A stretch of 64,000 nucleotides of DNA from an uncultured Mucilaginibacter sp. (lineage in GTDB: Bacteria; Bacteroidota; Bacteroidia; Sphingobacteriales; Sphingobacteriaceae). The position numbers and the translations under genes were made by a program. Under the pieces are notes generated by a model, which was not told where the DNA came from, searched no databases, and saw nothing but the letters and a program-made list of their open reading frames with translations. This document shows positions 34,112 through 44,006 of the stretch, one piece after another (the first letter of the stretch is position 1; each line of letters begins with the position of its first letter). Location: NCBI GenBank assembly GCA_903864275.1, contig CAIPFE010000028.1:124001-188000 (forward strand). The letters run 5' to 3'.

Positions 34112-35446
34112 TTACTTTAGTAAACTTTCAATGGCTGAAGCGACCTTTTCAAAATTAAAACTCTTCAATATTTTATCCACAGCCGCGGTTATTTCCTTGT
34201 TCCCTAAATTGCCGATACTGCCTTCATGGGTGTGTTTTACTTGTTTACCGGGTTTAAACTCGCCTTTTTCAATAGCTGAGCCAACCTGTTTGTAAGCATC
34301 ACGGAATGGCGTGCCGTTTAATACCAGGCGATTAACTTCTTCAACGCTGAACAGGTAAGTATATTTAGGATCGCTCAAAATATCCATGTTGACGGTTACA
34401 TTTTGCAGCATAAAGGATGCCATGTGCAGGCAATTTTTCAGGTCGGTAAACGCCGGGAACAATAGTTCTTTTAATAACTGCAATTCGCGGTGATAGCCGG
34501 ATGGCAGGTTAGTGGTCATCATGGCCACATCGTTCGGCAGGGCCTGCAGGCGGTTGCATTTGCCGCGCATTATTTCCCAAACGTCAGGGTTCTTTTTGTG
34601 GGGCATAATGCTGCTGCCGGTGGTCAGGGTATCCGGGTAGCTTACAAAAGCAAAATTCTGGCTTAAATAAAGGGCCTGATCCATGGCCATTTTTGCGAGT
34701 GTGGCCGCTATTGATGACAAGGCCTGTGCTATCACCCGCTCAGTTTTACCACGACCCATTTGCGCATAAACCACGTTATAATTCAGGCTATCGAAACCCA
34801 ATAATTTTGTAGTTAATGTACGGTTTAGCGGGAATGATGACCCATAACCCGCCGCCGATCCCAGCGGATTTTTATTGGTGATCTTCCAGGCTGCCAAAAC
34901 CATTTCGAGGTCGTCCGCCAAACTTTCAGCATAAGCGCCAAACCACAAACCGAATGAGGATGGCATGGCCACCTGTAAATGGGTATAGCCCGGAAGCAGT
35001 ACGTCTTTATGTTTTTCGCTTAGCGCGATCAGCTGGCGGAAGAGTTTTTCAGTTTCTTCGACCACCTGCTGTAATTCATGCCTGAAAAATAGTTTCAAGT
35101 CAACCAAAACCTGGTCATTACGCGAGCGGCCGCTGTGTATTTTTTTACCGGCATCGCCTATGCGGTGGGTAAGCAGCAACTCAACTTGCGAGTGAACGTC
35201 TTCCACGTCTGGTGCAATTGTAAAGTTGCCGGCCTTAATTTCCCGGTATATTTTTTTCAATTCGTGCCGAACCAGATCTAAGTCTGCCGCGCTCATCAAA
35301 CCAACACTTTCAAGCATAATCGTGTGGGCGAGTGAGCCCAACACATCAAAAGCCGCCATTTGTTCGTCAAATTCCCGGTCGCTCCCCACAGTGAAGTTTT
35401 CGACCAAAGCATTCACATCGGTAGATTTTTGCCAAAGCTTGCTCAT
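34112..35446 (-). CDS. argH: argininosuccinate lyase
   Basis: A 444-residue enzyme of arginine biosynthesis, splitting argininosuccinate into arginine and fumarate in the cytoplasm. It has SKLWQK at the start, DVEDVHSQVE, GKKIHSGRSRNDQV, and the fumarase/lyase signature GSSIMPHKKNPD with its catalytic Ser. Six upstream codons are possible, but MSKLWQK is the family start. A related ArgE-like deacetylase gene lies about 600 bases upstream on the same strand with one inserted plus-strand gene between. Confidence 0.95.
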   Translation of the reverse strand: MSKLWQKSTDVNALVENFTVGSDREFDEQMAAFDVLGSLAHTIMLESVGLMSAADLDLVRHELKKIYREIKAGNFTIAPDVEDVHSQVELLLTHRIGDAGKKIHSGRSRNDQVLVDLKLFFRHELQQVVEETEKLFRQLIALSEKHKDVLLPGYTHLQVAMPSSFGLWFGAYAESLADDLEMVLAAWKITNKNPLGSAAGYGSSFPLNRTLTTKLLGFDSLNYNVVYAQMGRGKTERVIAQALSSIAATLAKMAMDQALYLSQNFAFVSYPDTLTTGSSIMPHKKNPDVWEIMRGKCNRLQALPNDVAMMTTNLPSGYHRELQLLKELLFPAFTDLKNCLHMASFMLQNVTVNMDILSDPKYTYLFSVEEVNRLVLNGTPFRDAYKQVGSAIEKGEFKPGKQVKHTHEGSIGNLGNKEITAAVDKILKSFNFEKVASAIESLLK

Positions 35447-35576
35447 GGGTACAAATATGAACAAAATGAAACAAAATCATTGTCGTTAATTAAACGAGTG
35501 TTTAATAATTCATGACTACGTAATTTAAATAAAGAGTATTAAATTTGAAGAGGGTCAATCTAAACCTATTAATTGC

Positions 35577-36068
35577 ATGCAAAACCAATTACCTCGATTT
35601 CTTAAATTTAAAGAGAGACCTTACGAACTTTTAGGATTAATTGGATTTTTGCTGGTAATTTTCTCGTTTATCCCAATAAGTCATGGTTCATACCTTGATA
35701 TTAGTCTTCACGATACTTACTATGTAGTTGCCAACTTTAATTTATATCGCTTTTTTGGCATATTTCTTTTGTTTTTTTGGTCGGCATATTTGATTACCAA
35801 ACGTTTTTTGTTGTCGCAATTGCTAATATGGATACACGTTCTGTTAACTCTTTTGCCATTGATAATAGTGTGTATGGTTTCAATTATTCACCCTTCTTTA
35901 GAGGGAGTTCCCAGAAGATATTATGCATTTACTGATTTCCAAAAAATGCAGTCTTCCTATTTTAATTTAGAGAAGCTTTATTTGTTTGTGTTTTTGCTAT
36001 TTTGTTTTGGCCAGGCCATTTTCTTAATTAATATTTCTGGAGGCTTAATTAAACGAATGCTGCGGTGA
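35577..36068 (+). CDS. cytochrome oxidase subunit I-like remnant protein, heme ligands lost
   Basis: A 163-residue protein with about four membrane segments that matches the last third of heme-copper oxidase subunit I in order: DISLHDTYYVVANFN (residues 41-55) against the family's HDTYYVVAHFH, then two helices, then HPSLEGVPRRYYAF (105-117) against the family's GMPRRY motif, then a last helix. Both His that bind the two hemes in the oxidase are Asn here (53 and 55), and the N-terminal catalytic portion is missing, so it cannot be an oxidase. The sequence is AT-rich (30% GC in one sampled 60-base line). It sits alone between argH and the ArgE-like gene. Function unknown. Confidence 0.7.
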   Translation: MQNQLPRFLKFKERPYELLGLIGFLLVIFSFIPISHGSYLDISLHDTYYVVANFNLYRFFGIFLLFFWSAYLITKRFLLSQLLIWIHVLLTLLPLIIVCMVSIIHPSLEGVPRRYYAFTDFQKMQSSYFNLEKLYLFVFLLFCFGQAIFLINISGGLIKRMLR

Positions 36069-36078
36069 GTTCTTTTAA

Positions 36079-37143
36079 TTAAATAATCCTTTCCAGCATT
36101 TTAATATAAAGTTCAATTCCCTCTCTTATTTCATCCACATAAACATACTCATCCGCAATATGCGACCTTGCTGAATCACCGGGACCAACTTTAACGGTGG
36201 GAATATCCAACAGCGCCTGGTCAGATGTTGTGGGCGAACCGTAAGTTGTTCTTCCTAAAGCAATGCCTGCCTTTACTATCGGATGGTCCACATCAATTTT
36301 CGACGACTTTAACCTGGTTGAACGCGGCGTTACATCACAATCTACATGTTGCCGGATAATTTCCAGCACTTCGTCGTTACGATAAGCGTCAGTTACCCTC
36401 ACGTCAACAGTAAACTTACATTCTGCCGGAACTACATTGTGCTGCGAACCGGCGCTTATGATGGTGACTGACATTTTCACCGGCCCAAAAACTTCCGATT
36501 CTTTTGGAAAGCGAAATTCGCGGAACCATTCAATATCCGGCAAGGCCCTATAAATAGCGTTATCGCCTTCTTCGCGCGCAGCATGCCCGGCTTTGCCCCG
36601 GGCAACGCAATCCAATACCATCAGTCCCTTTTCGGCAATGGCAAGATGCATTTGGGTAGGCTCGCCCACAATGCCGAAATCCAGTTTACCAAGTTCAGGG
36701 ATGATGAGTTCAAGGCCGTTAACACCCGAAATTTCTTCTTCGGCAGTTGCAGCCAAACAAAAATTATATTTTAGTTCCTCCTTGTCGCAAAAATAAAGAA
36801 AAACAGCAATCAGTGATACCAAACAGCCCCCGGCATCATTACTGCCCAGACCAAAAAGTTTGCCATCCTCTATCATTGCATCAAAAGGATGACGGGTATA
36901 GCCCGAATTGGGTTTTACCGTATCGTGGTGCGAATTAAGCAGGATGGTTGGTTTTGAGGCATCAAAATATTTATTACGGGCCCAAATATTGTTCAATTTG
37001 CGATGCGTTTTTACACCATTTGCTTGCAGGAAATGTTCTATAATAGCTGCCGTCCCGTCTTCTTCCCTGCTAAATGATGGGATAGCTATTAATTGCTGTA
37101 AAAGTTCAACAGCCTGCTGGGATAATGTTTTTATGTCGGTCAT
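36079..37143 (-). CDS. M20 family deacetylase, ArgE / acetylcitrulline-deacetylase-like
   Basis: A 354-residue Zn-dependent M20 enzyme from MTDIKTLS. Metal ligands are visible in LNSHHDTVKP (His, Asp), GSNDAGG (Asp), TAEEEISG (Glu pair) and GEPTQMHL. In Bacteroidota this family member normally removes the acetyl group from acetylornithine or acetylcitrulline in arginine synthesis; proximity to argH supports that. The frame could begin 24 codons earlier, but that extension is a low-complexity shadow of the neighbouring repeat. Confidence 0.87.
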   Translation of the reverse strand: MTDIKTLSQQAVELLQQLIAIPSFSREEDGTAAIIEHFLQANGVKTHRKLNNIWARNKYFDASKPTILLNSHHDTVKPNSGYTRHPFDAMIEDGKLFGLGSNDAGGCLVSLIAVFLYFCDKEELKYNFCLAATAEEEISGVNGLELIIPELGKLDFGIVGEPTQMHLAIAEKGLMVLDCVARGKAGHAAREEGDNAIYRALPDIEWFREFRFPKESEVFGPVKMSVTIISAGSQHNVVPAECKFTVDVRVTDAYRNDEVLEIIRQHVDCDVTPRSTRLKSSKIDVDHPIVKAGIALGRTTYGSPTTSDQALLDIPTVKVGPGDSARSHIADEYVYVDEIREGIELYIKMLERII

Positions 37144-37169
37144 AAATATAGGGCAAAAATAGGGAAGAA

Positions 37170-37204
37170 TGTTGGAAGGTTGAAATGTTGGAAGGTTGCA
37201 ACAA
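37170..37204. repeat. short-word repeat, gttggaaggttg type
   Basis: Three variants of gttggaaggttg(aaat) in a row between the ArgE-like and MFS genes. Same vocabulary as 7595-7668. Confidence 0.55.
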
Positions 37205-37207
37205 TAA

Positions 37208-38509
37208 TCATTCAATCTTCGAGTACTTCCGCGTATCGTTCATCGTAATATAAAGCACGAGCGATAATGCAATGCAAATGCTCAGGTACCAGTAAAACCA
37301 TTCCTGGTGGTGATTATTTTTAAAATCGAGCGCGATATATTCTGCAGTACCGCCGAATAAGGATACAGCTATGGCGTACGGAAACCCAACACCTAATGCG
37401 CGGACGTTAGCAGGGAAAAGCTCGGCCTTTACCACGGCGTTTATGGATGTGTAGCCACTCACGATAATTAATGCACACATAATTAATGCAAAAGCTATCC
37501 ATTCATCTTTTGTGCTACTCAAAGCCGTCATGATAGGGACGGTAGTTAATGTGCCGAGTATTCCAAAACCGATCAGTAAAGGCTTACGACCGATCCTGTC
37601 GGATATAAAGCCGAAAAGCGGCTGCAAGAACATGAAAACAAGCAGGGTAAGGGACGAGATCAGTGTCGCTGTATTTTTAGAAAACCCCGAAGTGTTCACC
37701 AAAAACTTTTGCATATAAGTGGTGAAAGTATAAAAGGCCACTGTACCGCCAACGGTTAGCCCTATAACTGTTAGCACAGCTTTCGGGTGCTGGAATAAAG
37801 CCTTTAAGGTACCGCGGGAAGCCATTTGTTTTGCATCCTTTTCTTCCAATCCAACAGATTCCTGCAAACCACGTCTCAAATACATAACCGTTACTGCCAA
37901 AACGGCTCCGATGCCAAAAGGGATGCGCCAGCCCCATTGGTGCAATTGCTGGTCGGTTAAAAAAACACGCTGCAATAAAACCAGCACTGCCAGGGCGATC
38001 AGCTGGCCCATAATAAGCGTTACGTATTGGAAGCTGGAATAAAAGCCCCGGTGCTTTTTTGTCGCCATCTCGCTCAGGTAGGTGGCGCTGGTGCCATATT
38101 CCCCGCCAACACTCAATCCCTGTATTATGCGGGCAATAACCAGCAGTACGGGCGCCGCCACGCCGATCTGTTTATACCCCGGCACCACAGCTATGATGAG
38201 TGAACCAACACTCATCAATAATACAGATAATGTAAGCGCGGTTTTCCGCCCTTTTCTATCCGCGAAAGCGCCCATTACCCAGCCGCCTATGGGGCGCATT
38301 AAAAAACCGATGGCAAAAATACCCGCTGTATTTAATAGCTGGACAGTTTGATTTTCTTTTGGAAAAAATGCGCCTGAAAAATAAAGTGTGAATGCCGAAT
38401 AAACATACCAGTCATACCACTCGACCAGGTTGCCGAGCGAACCACCTATTATCGACCGTATCCTCTGGTTTTTTGTTTGCGGTAATGGCGCACCGGTTTG
38501 ATTTAACAT
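37208..38509 (-). CDS. MFS transporter, metabolite:H+ symporter (MHS) type
   Basis: A 433-residue protein with 12 membrane segments. The start GGSLGNLVEWYDWYVYSAF is typical of MHS-family symporters such as KgtP; ADRKGRKTALT and SDRIGRKPLLIG are the two half-domain loop motifs, and QGLSVGGEYGTSATYLSE marks helix 4-5. It should import an organic acid or amine with a proton. The substrate is not determined. It ends 64 bases before the ArgE-like gene start, so co-transcription is possible. Confidence 0.9.
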   Translation of the reverse strand: MLNQTGAPLPQTKNQRIRSIIGGSLGNLVEWYDWYVYSAFTLYFSGAFFPKENQTVQLLNTAGIFAIGFLMRPIGGWVMGAFADRKGRKTALTLSVLLMSVGSLIIAVVPGYKQIGVAAPVLLVIARIIQGLSVGGEYGTSATYLSEMATKKHRGFYSSFQYVTLIMGQLIALAVLVLLQRVFLTDQQLHQWGWRIPFGIGAVLAVTVMYLRRGLQESVGLEEKDAKQMASRGTLKALFQHPKAVLTVIGLTVGGTVAFYTFTTYMQKFLVNTSGFSKNTATLISSLTLLVFMFLQPLFGFISDRIGRKPLLIGFGILGTLTTVPIMTALSSTKDEWIAFALIMCALIIVSGYTSINAVVKAELFPANVRALGVGFPYAIAVSLFGGTAEYIALDFKNNHHQEWFYWYLSICIALSLVLYITMNDTRKYSKIE

Positions 38510-38943
38510 AAATTTAATAAATGAAAATTAAAGATATATATTTATTGCCAACTGTAAGGGAATGCGAGGGTTACAAATCGGATTATCGTTAACATGCGAT
38601 TATTTGTTTGTTATTTAAACCTTAATTATTTTTAACAGTCCCATAATGTGCGACGGCAGCGATAACGCAATTAAGTGCCTTTTAGCTTCGGCGAACGGCC
38701 TGCCAATAAACAGGGTTTTGGTCAAATTCCGTTAATGGGAATTATTTTAGATGGGTTCGGAGTTAATAAAAAAATTAATTTGCTGCAACTTGAATACTGA
38801 TTAAGCAAATCAAATGCCCTGACTGCCCGAAAAATAAATCCGGTTTCGGTGCGTTCCAATAAAACGTATTTTGAAAACGCAAAGATTGAATTATAGTTGC
38901 CAGTGTATAAAATATAGGAGAGATCAAAGCCAACCGAACCATC
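38510..38943. other. gene-free interval (434 bases)
   Basis: No open frame, RNA gene or strong hairpin is convincing here. The right end is AT-rich and must hold the promoter of the alpha/beta hydrolase gene. A purine-rich AGGAGAGA precedes that ATG and may serve as its ribosome binding site. Confidence 0.5.
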
Positions 38944-39750
38944 ATGAAGAAAATAATACCCCTATTAATTGCCCTCCAGGTAGTTACAATGCTCTGTTAC
39001 AGCCAGGTATCATCCATCCCATATGGCAAAAATCCATATACCGGAAGATATTATAAAATTCGTGGTTTTAAAATATACTGCGAGGTTTATGGCGAGGGAA
39101 CACCCGTGCTAATGATCCACGGTAATGGGGGAAGCATTGCGGCCTTTAGTCAAACCATCCCTTACTTCGAGGAAAAATATATGGTAATTGCTGTTGACAG
39201 CCGCGCCCAGGGAAACTCAATTGACAAAAGTGATACCCTTACTTTTGAAATGATGGCCGATGATTTTAATGTATTGCTGGATAGTCTGCATATTAAAAAG
39301 ACTTACGTGATCGGGTGGAGCGATGGGGGCATCTGCGCATTGTTACTGGCCATACGGCATCCAGACAAGGTAATTAAGCTTGCATCAACGGGCGCCAATT
39401 TATGGCCAAATTTTGAGCCGATCAGCGCATCCGAATGGAAAAGTATGCAGCGGCAATACAAGGGGCAACTGAGAAGGACATGGCCGACGGCCGTGGAGAA
39501 AAACGATTGGAAAATAACTAAGCTCGACGAGTTCCAGCCAAATATTCCCCTGGCGGCCTTGCGAAAAATTCAGTGCCCGTCGCTAATAATTTGCGGCGAT
39601 CATGATGTGATCCCCGTAAAACATACTGTTTTGATCTCAAAAAATATCCCAAAAGGGCATTTGTGGATCGTGGCCAACTCGGGGCATGCCACCCTCATGG
39701 AACACAGCGACGAATTTAATGAAAAGGTCGATGATTTTTTTTCGCATTAA
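38944..39750 (+). CDS. secreted alpha/beta hydrolase
   Basis: A 268-residue protein with a signal peptide (to about residue 19, LCYSQ). It has the oxyanion loop MIHGNGGS, nucleophile Ser in VIGWSDGGICA, the late acid Asp in IICGDHDVIP and His in ANSGHATLM. The fold is that of broad esterases and epoxide-hydrolase-like enzymes; the substrate is unknown. Monocistronic. Confidence 0.87.
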   Translation: MKKIIPLLIALQVVTMLCYSQVSSIPYGKNPYTGRYYKIRGFKIYCEVYGEGTPVLMIHGNGGSIAAFSQTIPYFEEKYMVIAVDSRAQGNSIDKSDTLTFEMMADDFNVLLDSLHIKKTYVIGWSDGGICALLLAIRHPDKVIKLASTGANLWPNFEPISASEWKSMQRQYKGQLRRTWPTAVEKNDWKITKLDEFQPNIPLAALRKIQCPSLIICGDHDVIPVKHTVLISKNIPKGHLWIVANSGHATLMEHSDEFNEKVDDFFSH

Positions 39751-39806
39751 TCAGGCTTATCCGCTTCATAAATCCTGCTATATCGGGATGACTAGAGCCT
39801 TGGCGT

Positions 39807-40028
39807 TCATACCACTTGTTCGCAATGGCCATCTATCGCCGACCCGATTTCGGCTAAGGGAAGAAATGCGGCCCCAAAACGGTGTTCGACCGCTTTCCAG
39901 GCGCCATTATTATCTTTTTTTATGATATGACAGGTTTTGTGGTTGAATACTGTATAGGAACTATTATCAGCATTGTCATGTACAATTACATATATTTCGG
40001 CCTTAACTTTTATTTCAAATGATTCCAT
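39807..40028 (-). CDS. small conserved hypothetical protein (73 aa)
   Basis: A 73-residue soluble protein (MESFEIKVKAEIYVIVHDNADNS, then FNHKTCHIIKKDNNGAWKAVEHRFG, ending EIGSAIDGH). Its mixed beta and charged pattern looks like a real protein rather than a shadow frame, and small proteins of this shape occur in relatives. No function known. Confidence 0.55.
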   Translation of the reverse strand: MESFEIKVKAEIYVIVHDNADNSSYTVFNHKTCHIIKKDNNGAWKAVEHRFGAAFLPLAEIGSAIDGHCEQVV

Positions 40029-40428
40029 AATCTTTACTTAATACAAATCTAATAGTTAAACTATACCGCGTTGCATTTCAAAGGGGGGTGTTTTCACGGT
40101 ATTTTTTGGGTGTTTTCACCGGGTGTTTTTTGAAAAATTATATTATGCTATCATAAGAAGTTTGCCTGATATTTAATTATGGCGGGTGAAACAACCACCA
40201 AATAATTTTGTTTAGATAACTTAGGGGTGCTATATGATTTTTGTGAATATTGATTTGGCTCAGCCTAAATGGTCGAGCTTTAATTAATAGCATAGAGAAT
40301 AAACAACGTGTGGGTTTAACGGGCAGATCAACACATCTTGCTCTTTTGTGGCGACGTTGTGCCAGCTAAAGTAAACACTGCGGGATGCGGCACCAATTGG
40401 TAAATATCAATGTCTTAATTATTAGGTT
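40029..40428. other. gene-free interval (400 bases)
   Basis: No convincing gene. It contains two or three short copies of gtgttttcac (40087-40135), each followed by gg and T-runs, of unknown meaning. The rest is AT-rich. Confidence 0.45.
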
Positions 40429-40668
40429 ATGAGCGGAATAGAGCGGAATGATGCGGGGATTGAATATTCTAATATTTTAGCTGACATAACTATCGGGAAA
40501 AATTTTGCCGAACATTACCGCACCGTTACCCACAGAATCGAAGCATTCAACCGTTCCATCGACAGCAAAAACAAATCACATGAAGACTGTAATTTTATAG
40601 TCGGCATTTGCTACCATTATTACCGTCTGCAGGAATTGATCAGGGTGGGGTATAAAGTTGGGTTGTAA
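40429..40668 (+). CDS. hypothetical protein (79 aa)
   Basis: A 79-residue frame (MSGIERNDAGIEYSNILADI, then HRIEAFNRSIDSKNKSHEDCNF, ICYHYYRLQELIRVGY). It has no family match that I recognise. Its last codons run into the short-word repeat that follows, which lowers confidence, but the amino-acid pattern is helical and plausible. Confidence 0.4.
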   Translation: MSGIERNDAGIEYSNILADITIGKNFAEHYRTVTHRIEAFNRSIDSKNKSHEDCNFIVGICYHYYRLQELIRVGYKVGL

Positions 40669-40773
40669 AGGTTATAATAAGTTGTAGAGGTTAAAAGGGT
40701 TGTAAAGGTTAAAAGGGTTGTAATCTGTATAACTTATTACAACTTTTACAACTTATTACAACTCATTACAACC
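40660..40773. repeat. short-word inverted repeat, ggttgtaaaagggttgtaa type
   Basis: Tandem variants of ggttgtaaaggttaaaagg on the left face tandem variants of acaacttattacaactcattacaacc on the right, giving a long imperfect hairpin between two convergent genes. It could terminate both. Same vocabulary as 7595-7668. Confidence 0.65.
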
Positions 40774-40778
40774 ACCAC

Positions 40779-41780
<1,002 letters not shown>

Positions 41781-41863
41781 TAGAATTTGTTTTTTACAAA
41801 TATAGGAAGCCCATGGCTTGGGAACAGCATGGTTGATTTTTTTAACACCAAGATCACAAAGAA

Positions 41864-41915
41864 AATTGTCAGAACAGGGATTAATCAGATTTTACGGATT
41901 TATTTGATGGATGTA
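41864..41915. repeat. dispersed intergenic element, copy b
   Basis: It reads gtcagaacagggattaatcag followed by attttacggatttatttgatgga. It lies just downstream of the first DUF2147 gene (minus strand) and resembles copies a and c. Confidence 0.6.
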
Positions 41916-41950
41916 TATTAAATCCGAAATAGAACATCCGAAATCCGAAA

Positions 41951-42403
41951 TCAAATCCTGCTAAATGTCATCGTTTTGCCGATGAATTTAAAGTGCCAGT
42001 AGCCTTTTACTTTTAATGATCCGTTTTTGTCTATACAAACTGAGGCATTCCACTCCCTGCCGTTTTTGGATTCATATATGATGCCGTTTTCCCAGGAGTT
42101 GGTTTCAGGTTGGTACGTTAAATCACGCAGAACACTCATCCCTAAAATTTTCCGGCTACGCAGTGCCGGATCAGGGTTGCGTTTATCTGTCCAGTAATCC
42201 ATGGGCTTGCCGCCGGTATCGGTGTACCATATTACTTTTGCCTTAAATTTTTGATCCTCACAATAAACCTGCACAATAAGGTTTTTTTCCGAGGATTCCC
42301 ATTTGCCGCAAATCTGTTCGGCTGCGATCGCATTATTTGCCGGATGTTTAACACCCGTAAAGAAACTTAGCGACAAAAAAATAAACAAAAACTTAATTTG
42401 CAT
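41951..42403 (-). CDS. DUF2147 secreted protein, copy 1
   Basis: A 150-residue protein with a signal peptide and the DUF2147 beta-barrel-like pattern: EQICGKWESSEKNLIVQVY, AKVIWYTDTGGKPMDYWTDKRNPDPALRSRKILG, then GRWNASV-type strands ending KVKGYWHFKFIGKTMTF. Function unknown. The second copy lies upstream in the same direction with 80-90% identical protein, so the pair is a tandem duplication. Confidence 0.87.
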   Translation of the reverse strand: MQIKFLFIFLSLSFFTGVKHPANNAIAAEQICGKWESSEKNLIVQVYCEDQKFKAKVIWYTDTGGKPMDYWTDKRNPDPALRSRKILGMSVLRDLTYQPETNSWENGIIYESKNGREWNASVCIDKNGSLKVKGYWHFKFIGKTMTFSRI

Positions 42404-42552
42404 GATGTATCTCCCGGTTAATTTTATTAAAAAAAATCATGATGACGCTGGCAGGAATTGATACGTTTTTCTGTTGCCTAAAGTTTAGTAATATGGTAAA
42501 AATCTTTCGTGCCCATACGTTATTTGGGAAGATGGACATTTCTAAGCTTTAA

Positions 42553-42602
42553 AATTGTCTGAACAGGGATTGTGCAGACTTTACGGATTTCTTTGATGCT
42601 TC
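42553..42602. repeat. dispersed intergenic element, copy c
   Basis: It reads gtctgaacagggattgtgcag, then actttacggatttctttgatgc. It lies just downstream of the second DUF2147 gene, in the same position as copy b relative to copy 1, so the repeat probably went along with the gene duplication. Confidence 0.6.
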
Positions 42603-42631
42603 TGCATTAAATCGTAAGTCGGAAATGCGCT

Positions 42632-43084
42632 CTACACTCTGTGAAATGTCATGGTTTTGCCAATGAATTTAAAATGCCAGTAGCCTTTTACTTTTAAAAA
42701 TCCATTTTTATCTATATACACCGAAGCATTCCATTCCTTGCCATTTTTCGATTCGTAAATGATGCCATCTTCCCAGGAATTGGAAGACGGCTGGTAGGAC
42801 AGGTCGCGTAAAACACTCATGCCCAATATTTTGCGGCTACGAAGCGCCGGGTCAGGGTTGCGCTTGTCCGTTCCGAAATCCATGGGCTTGCCGCCAGTAT
42901 CGCTGTACCATATTATTTTCCCCTGGAATTTATTGTCCTTCATATAAACCAACACGATCAGGTTGTTTTCTGTTGTTTCCCATTTGCCGCAAATTTGTTC
43001 GGCCGGAGGTATGCTATTTGCTTTTGAAATATTAAAAGTCAGAAGGGTCAGTACAAGAAAATTAAACGAAAATTTAGCGCGCAT
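42632..43084 (-). CDS. DUF2147 secreted protein, copy 2
   Basis: From MRAKFSFN the protein has 150 residues, the same length as copy 1, with a signal peptide and the same body (EQICGKWETTENNLIVLVY, GKIIWYSDTGGKPMDFGTDKRNPDPALRSRKILG, KVKGYWHFKFIGKTMTF). Main differences are in the second strand region. Tandem duplicate of copy 1; function unknown. Confidence 0.87.
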   Translation of the reverse strand: MRAKFSFNFLVLTLLTFNISKANSIPPAEQICGKWETTENNLIVLVYMKDNKFQGKIIWYSDTGGKPMDFGTDKRNPDPALRSRKILGMSVLRDLSYQPSSNSWEDGIIYESKNGKEWNASVYIDKNGFLKVKGYWHFKFIGKTMTFHRV

Positions 43085-43218
43085 AGAAAACATCACATTT
43101 ATTATATAAATACCAGCCCCGAAGCCAATTGTTTGAAGTAGTGAACATTTTTTGTTCTTTAAAATAAGTTACAATAATTATGGCAGCATTCATAATGTTG
43201 ATCTACAACCTCCAATCT

Positions 43219-43908
43219 CTACCTAAGGTCCACCACCTCAACCCCCTTATGCATTTTGGGGTCAAATATGAACGTATTATCAGGCACTTGTATGTTTGGC
43301 ACAAAACTGCGCAGCGTATAAGTATATTTATTCCCGTTCTTGTCGAAGATCGTGGCACGGTAAATTTGCTTTTTTACTTTATCGATCCATAACCGGACCT
43401 TGAAAAATGGTTTATTGATATCTTCGGGCGAAAGGTCAATTTCCTGGTAAGCTTTCCCGGCGATCTTTGTATCGCCATTATAAATGTATTTAAAGCCGTG
43501 CTCATAAATGGTAAACACCCGTGCCGGGTTAAGGCCTTCGCCGCTGTTATCCGGGTTATTCACCTGCACTTCATTGTCTTTTTTAAGATAGGTCCATTGG
43601 GTTTTGCCATCGCTTATGATCTCCTGTGCGACGTCCTGTTTAGCGGATACATCGGGGCTGTAGATGGTTACCTTGAACTTGTTGGTTTTTGATTTGGCGA
43701 TCAGCATGCCGCTCTGGGTTTCTTTAACACCAGCCTGCGGATTATCAAGGGTAAAATCAAAATCGGTTTTTACAACATCATAGGTACGGTACATAGCGCC
43801 AACCTTGTCTAAAATTGCTTTGGCCGAGGCGTCTTTTTCGGCACCTTTTTGCGCGAAAGAATAAGTGGTGATTAGTATTAAAAAGGAAAATATGAGTAGT
43901 TTCTTCAT
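43219..43908 (-). CDS. lolA: outer-membrane lipoprotein carrier protein LolA
   Basis: A 229-residue periplasmic protein with a signal peptide (to about residue 20, YSFAQ). The unclosed beta-barrel pattern of LolA is visible (VKTDFDFTLDNPQAGVKETQSGMLIAKSKTNKFKVTIYS, WTYLKKDNEV, NPARVFTIYE, VRLWIDKVKKQIYRATIFDKNGNKYTYTL). LolA carries lipoproteins across the periplasm. In Bacteroidota it commonly follows ftsK; here the gamma-fusion gene separates the two. Confidence 0.9.
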   Translation of the reverse strand: MKKLLIFSFLILITTYSFAQKGAEKDASAKAILDKVGAMYRTYDVVKTDFDFTLDNPQAGVKETQSGMLIAKSKTNKFKVTIYSPDVSAKQDVAQEIISDGKTQWTYLKKDNEVQVNNPDNSGEGLNPARVFTIYEHGFKYIYNGDTKIAGKAYQEIDLSPEDINKPFFKVRLWIDKVKKQIYRATIFDKNGNKYTYTLRSFVPNIQVPDNTFIFDPKMHKGVEVVDLR

Positions 43909-43916
43909 TTTTTTAA

Positions 43917-43950
43917 GATTTCACCGATTTAAATTTGATTTCACCGATTT
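43917..43950. repeat. 14-bp direct repeat upstream of lolA
   Basis: GATTTCACCGATTT occurs at 43917-43930 and again at 43937-43950, separated by AAATTT. It lies between the lolA ATG and the stop of the preceding gene, and may derive from the dispersed element family. Confidence 0.6.
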
Positions 43951-44006
43951 ATTATAAAATGCCGGTCAAAATTCTTAAATCTTTGATCCAGACAATGGCA
44001 CAGGGT

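Noticed and set aside
35577..36068. Working cytochrome oxidase subunit
   Set aside because: Only the C-terminal third is present and both heme ligand positions are Asn.
40660..40773. CRISPR-like array
   Set aside because: The units are short variable words without a fixed repeat or spacer length, and they face their own complement; no cas genes.
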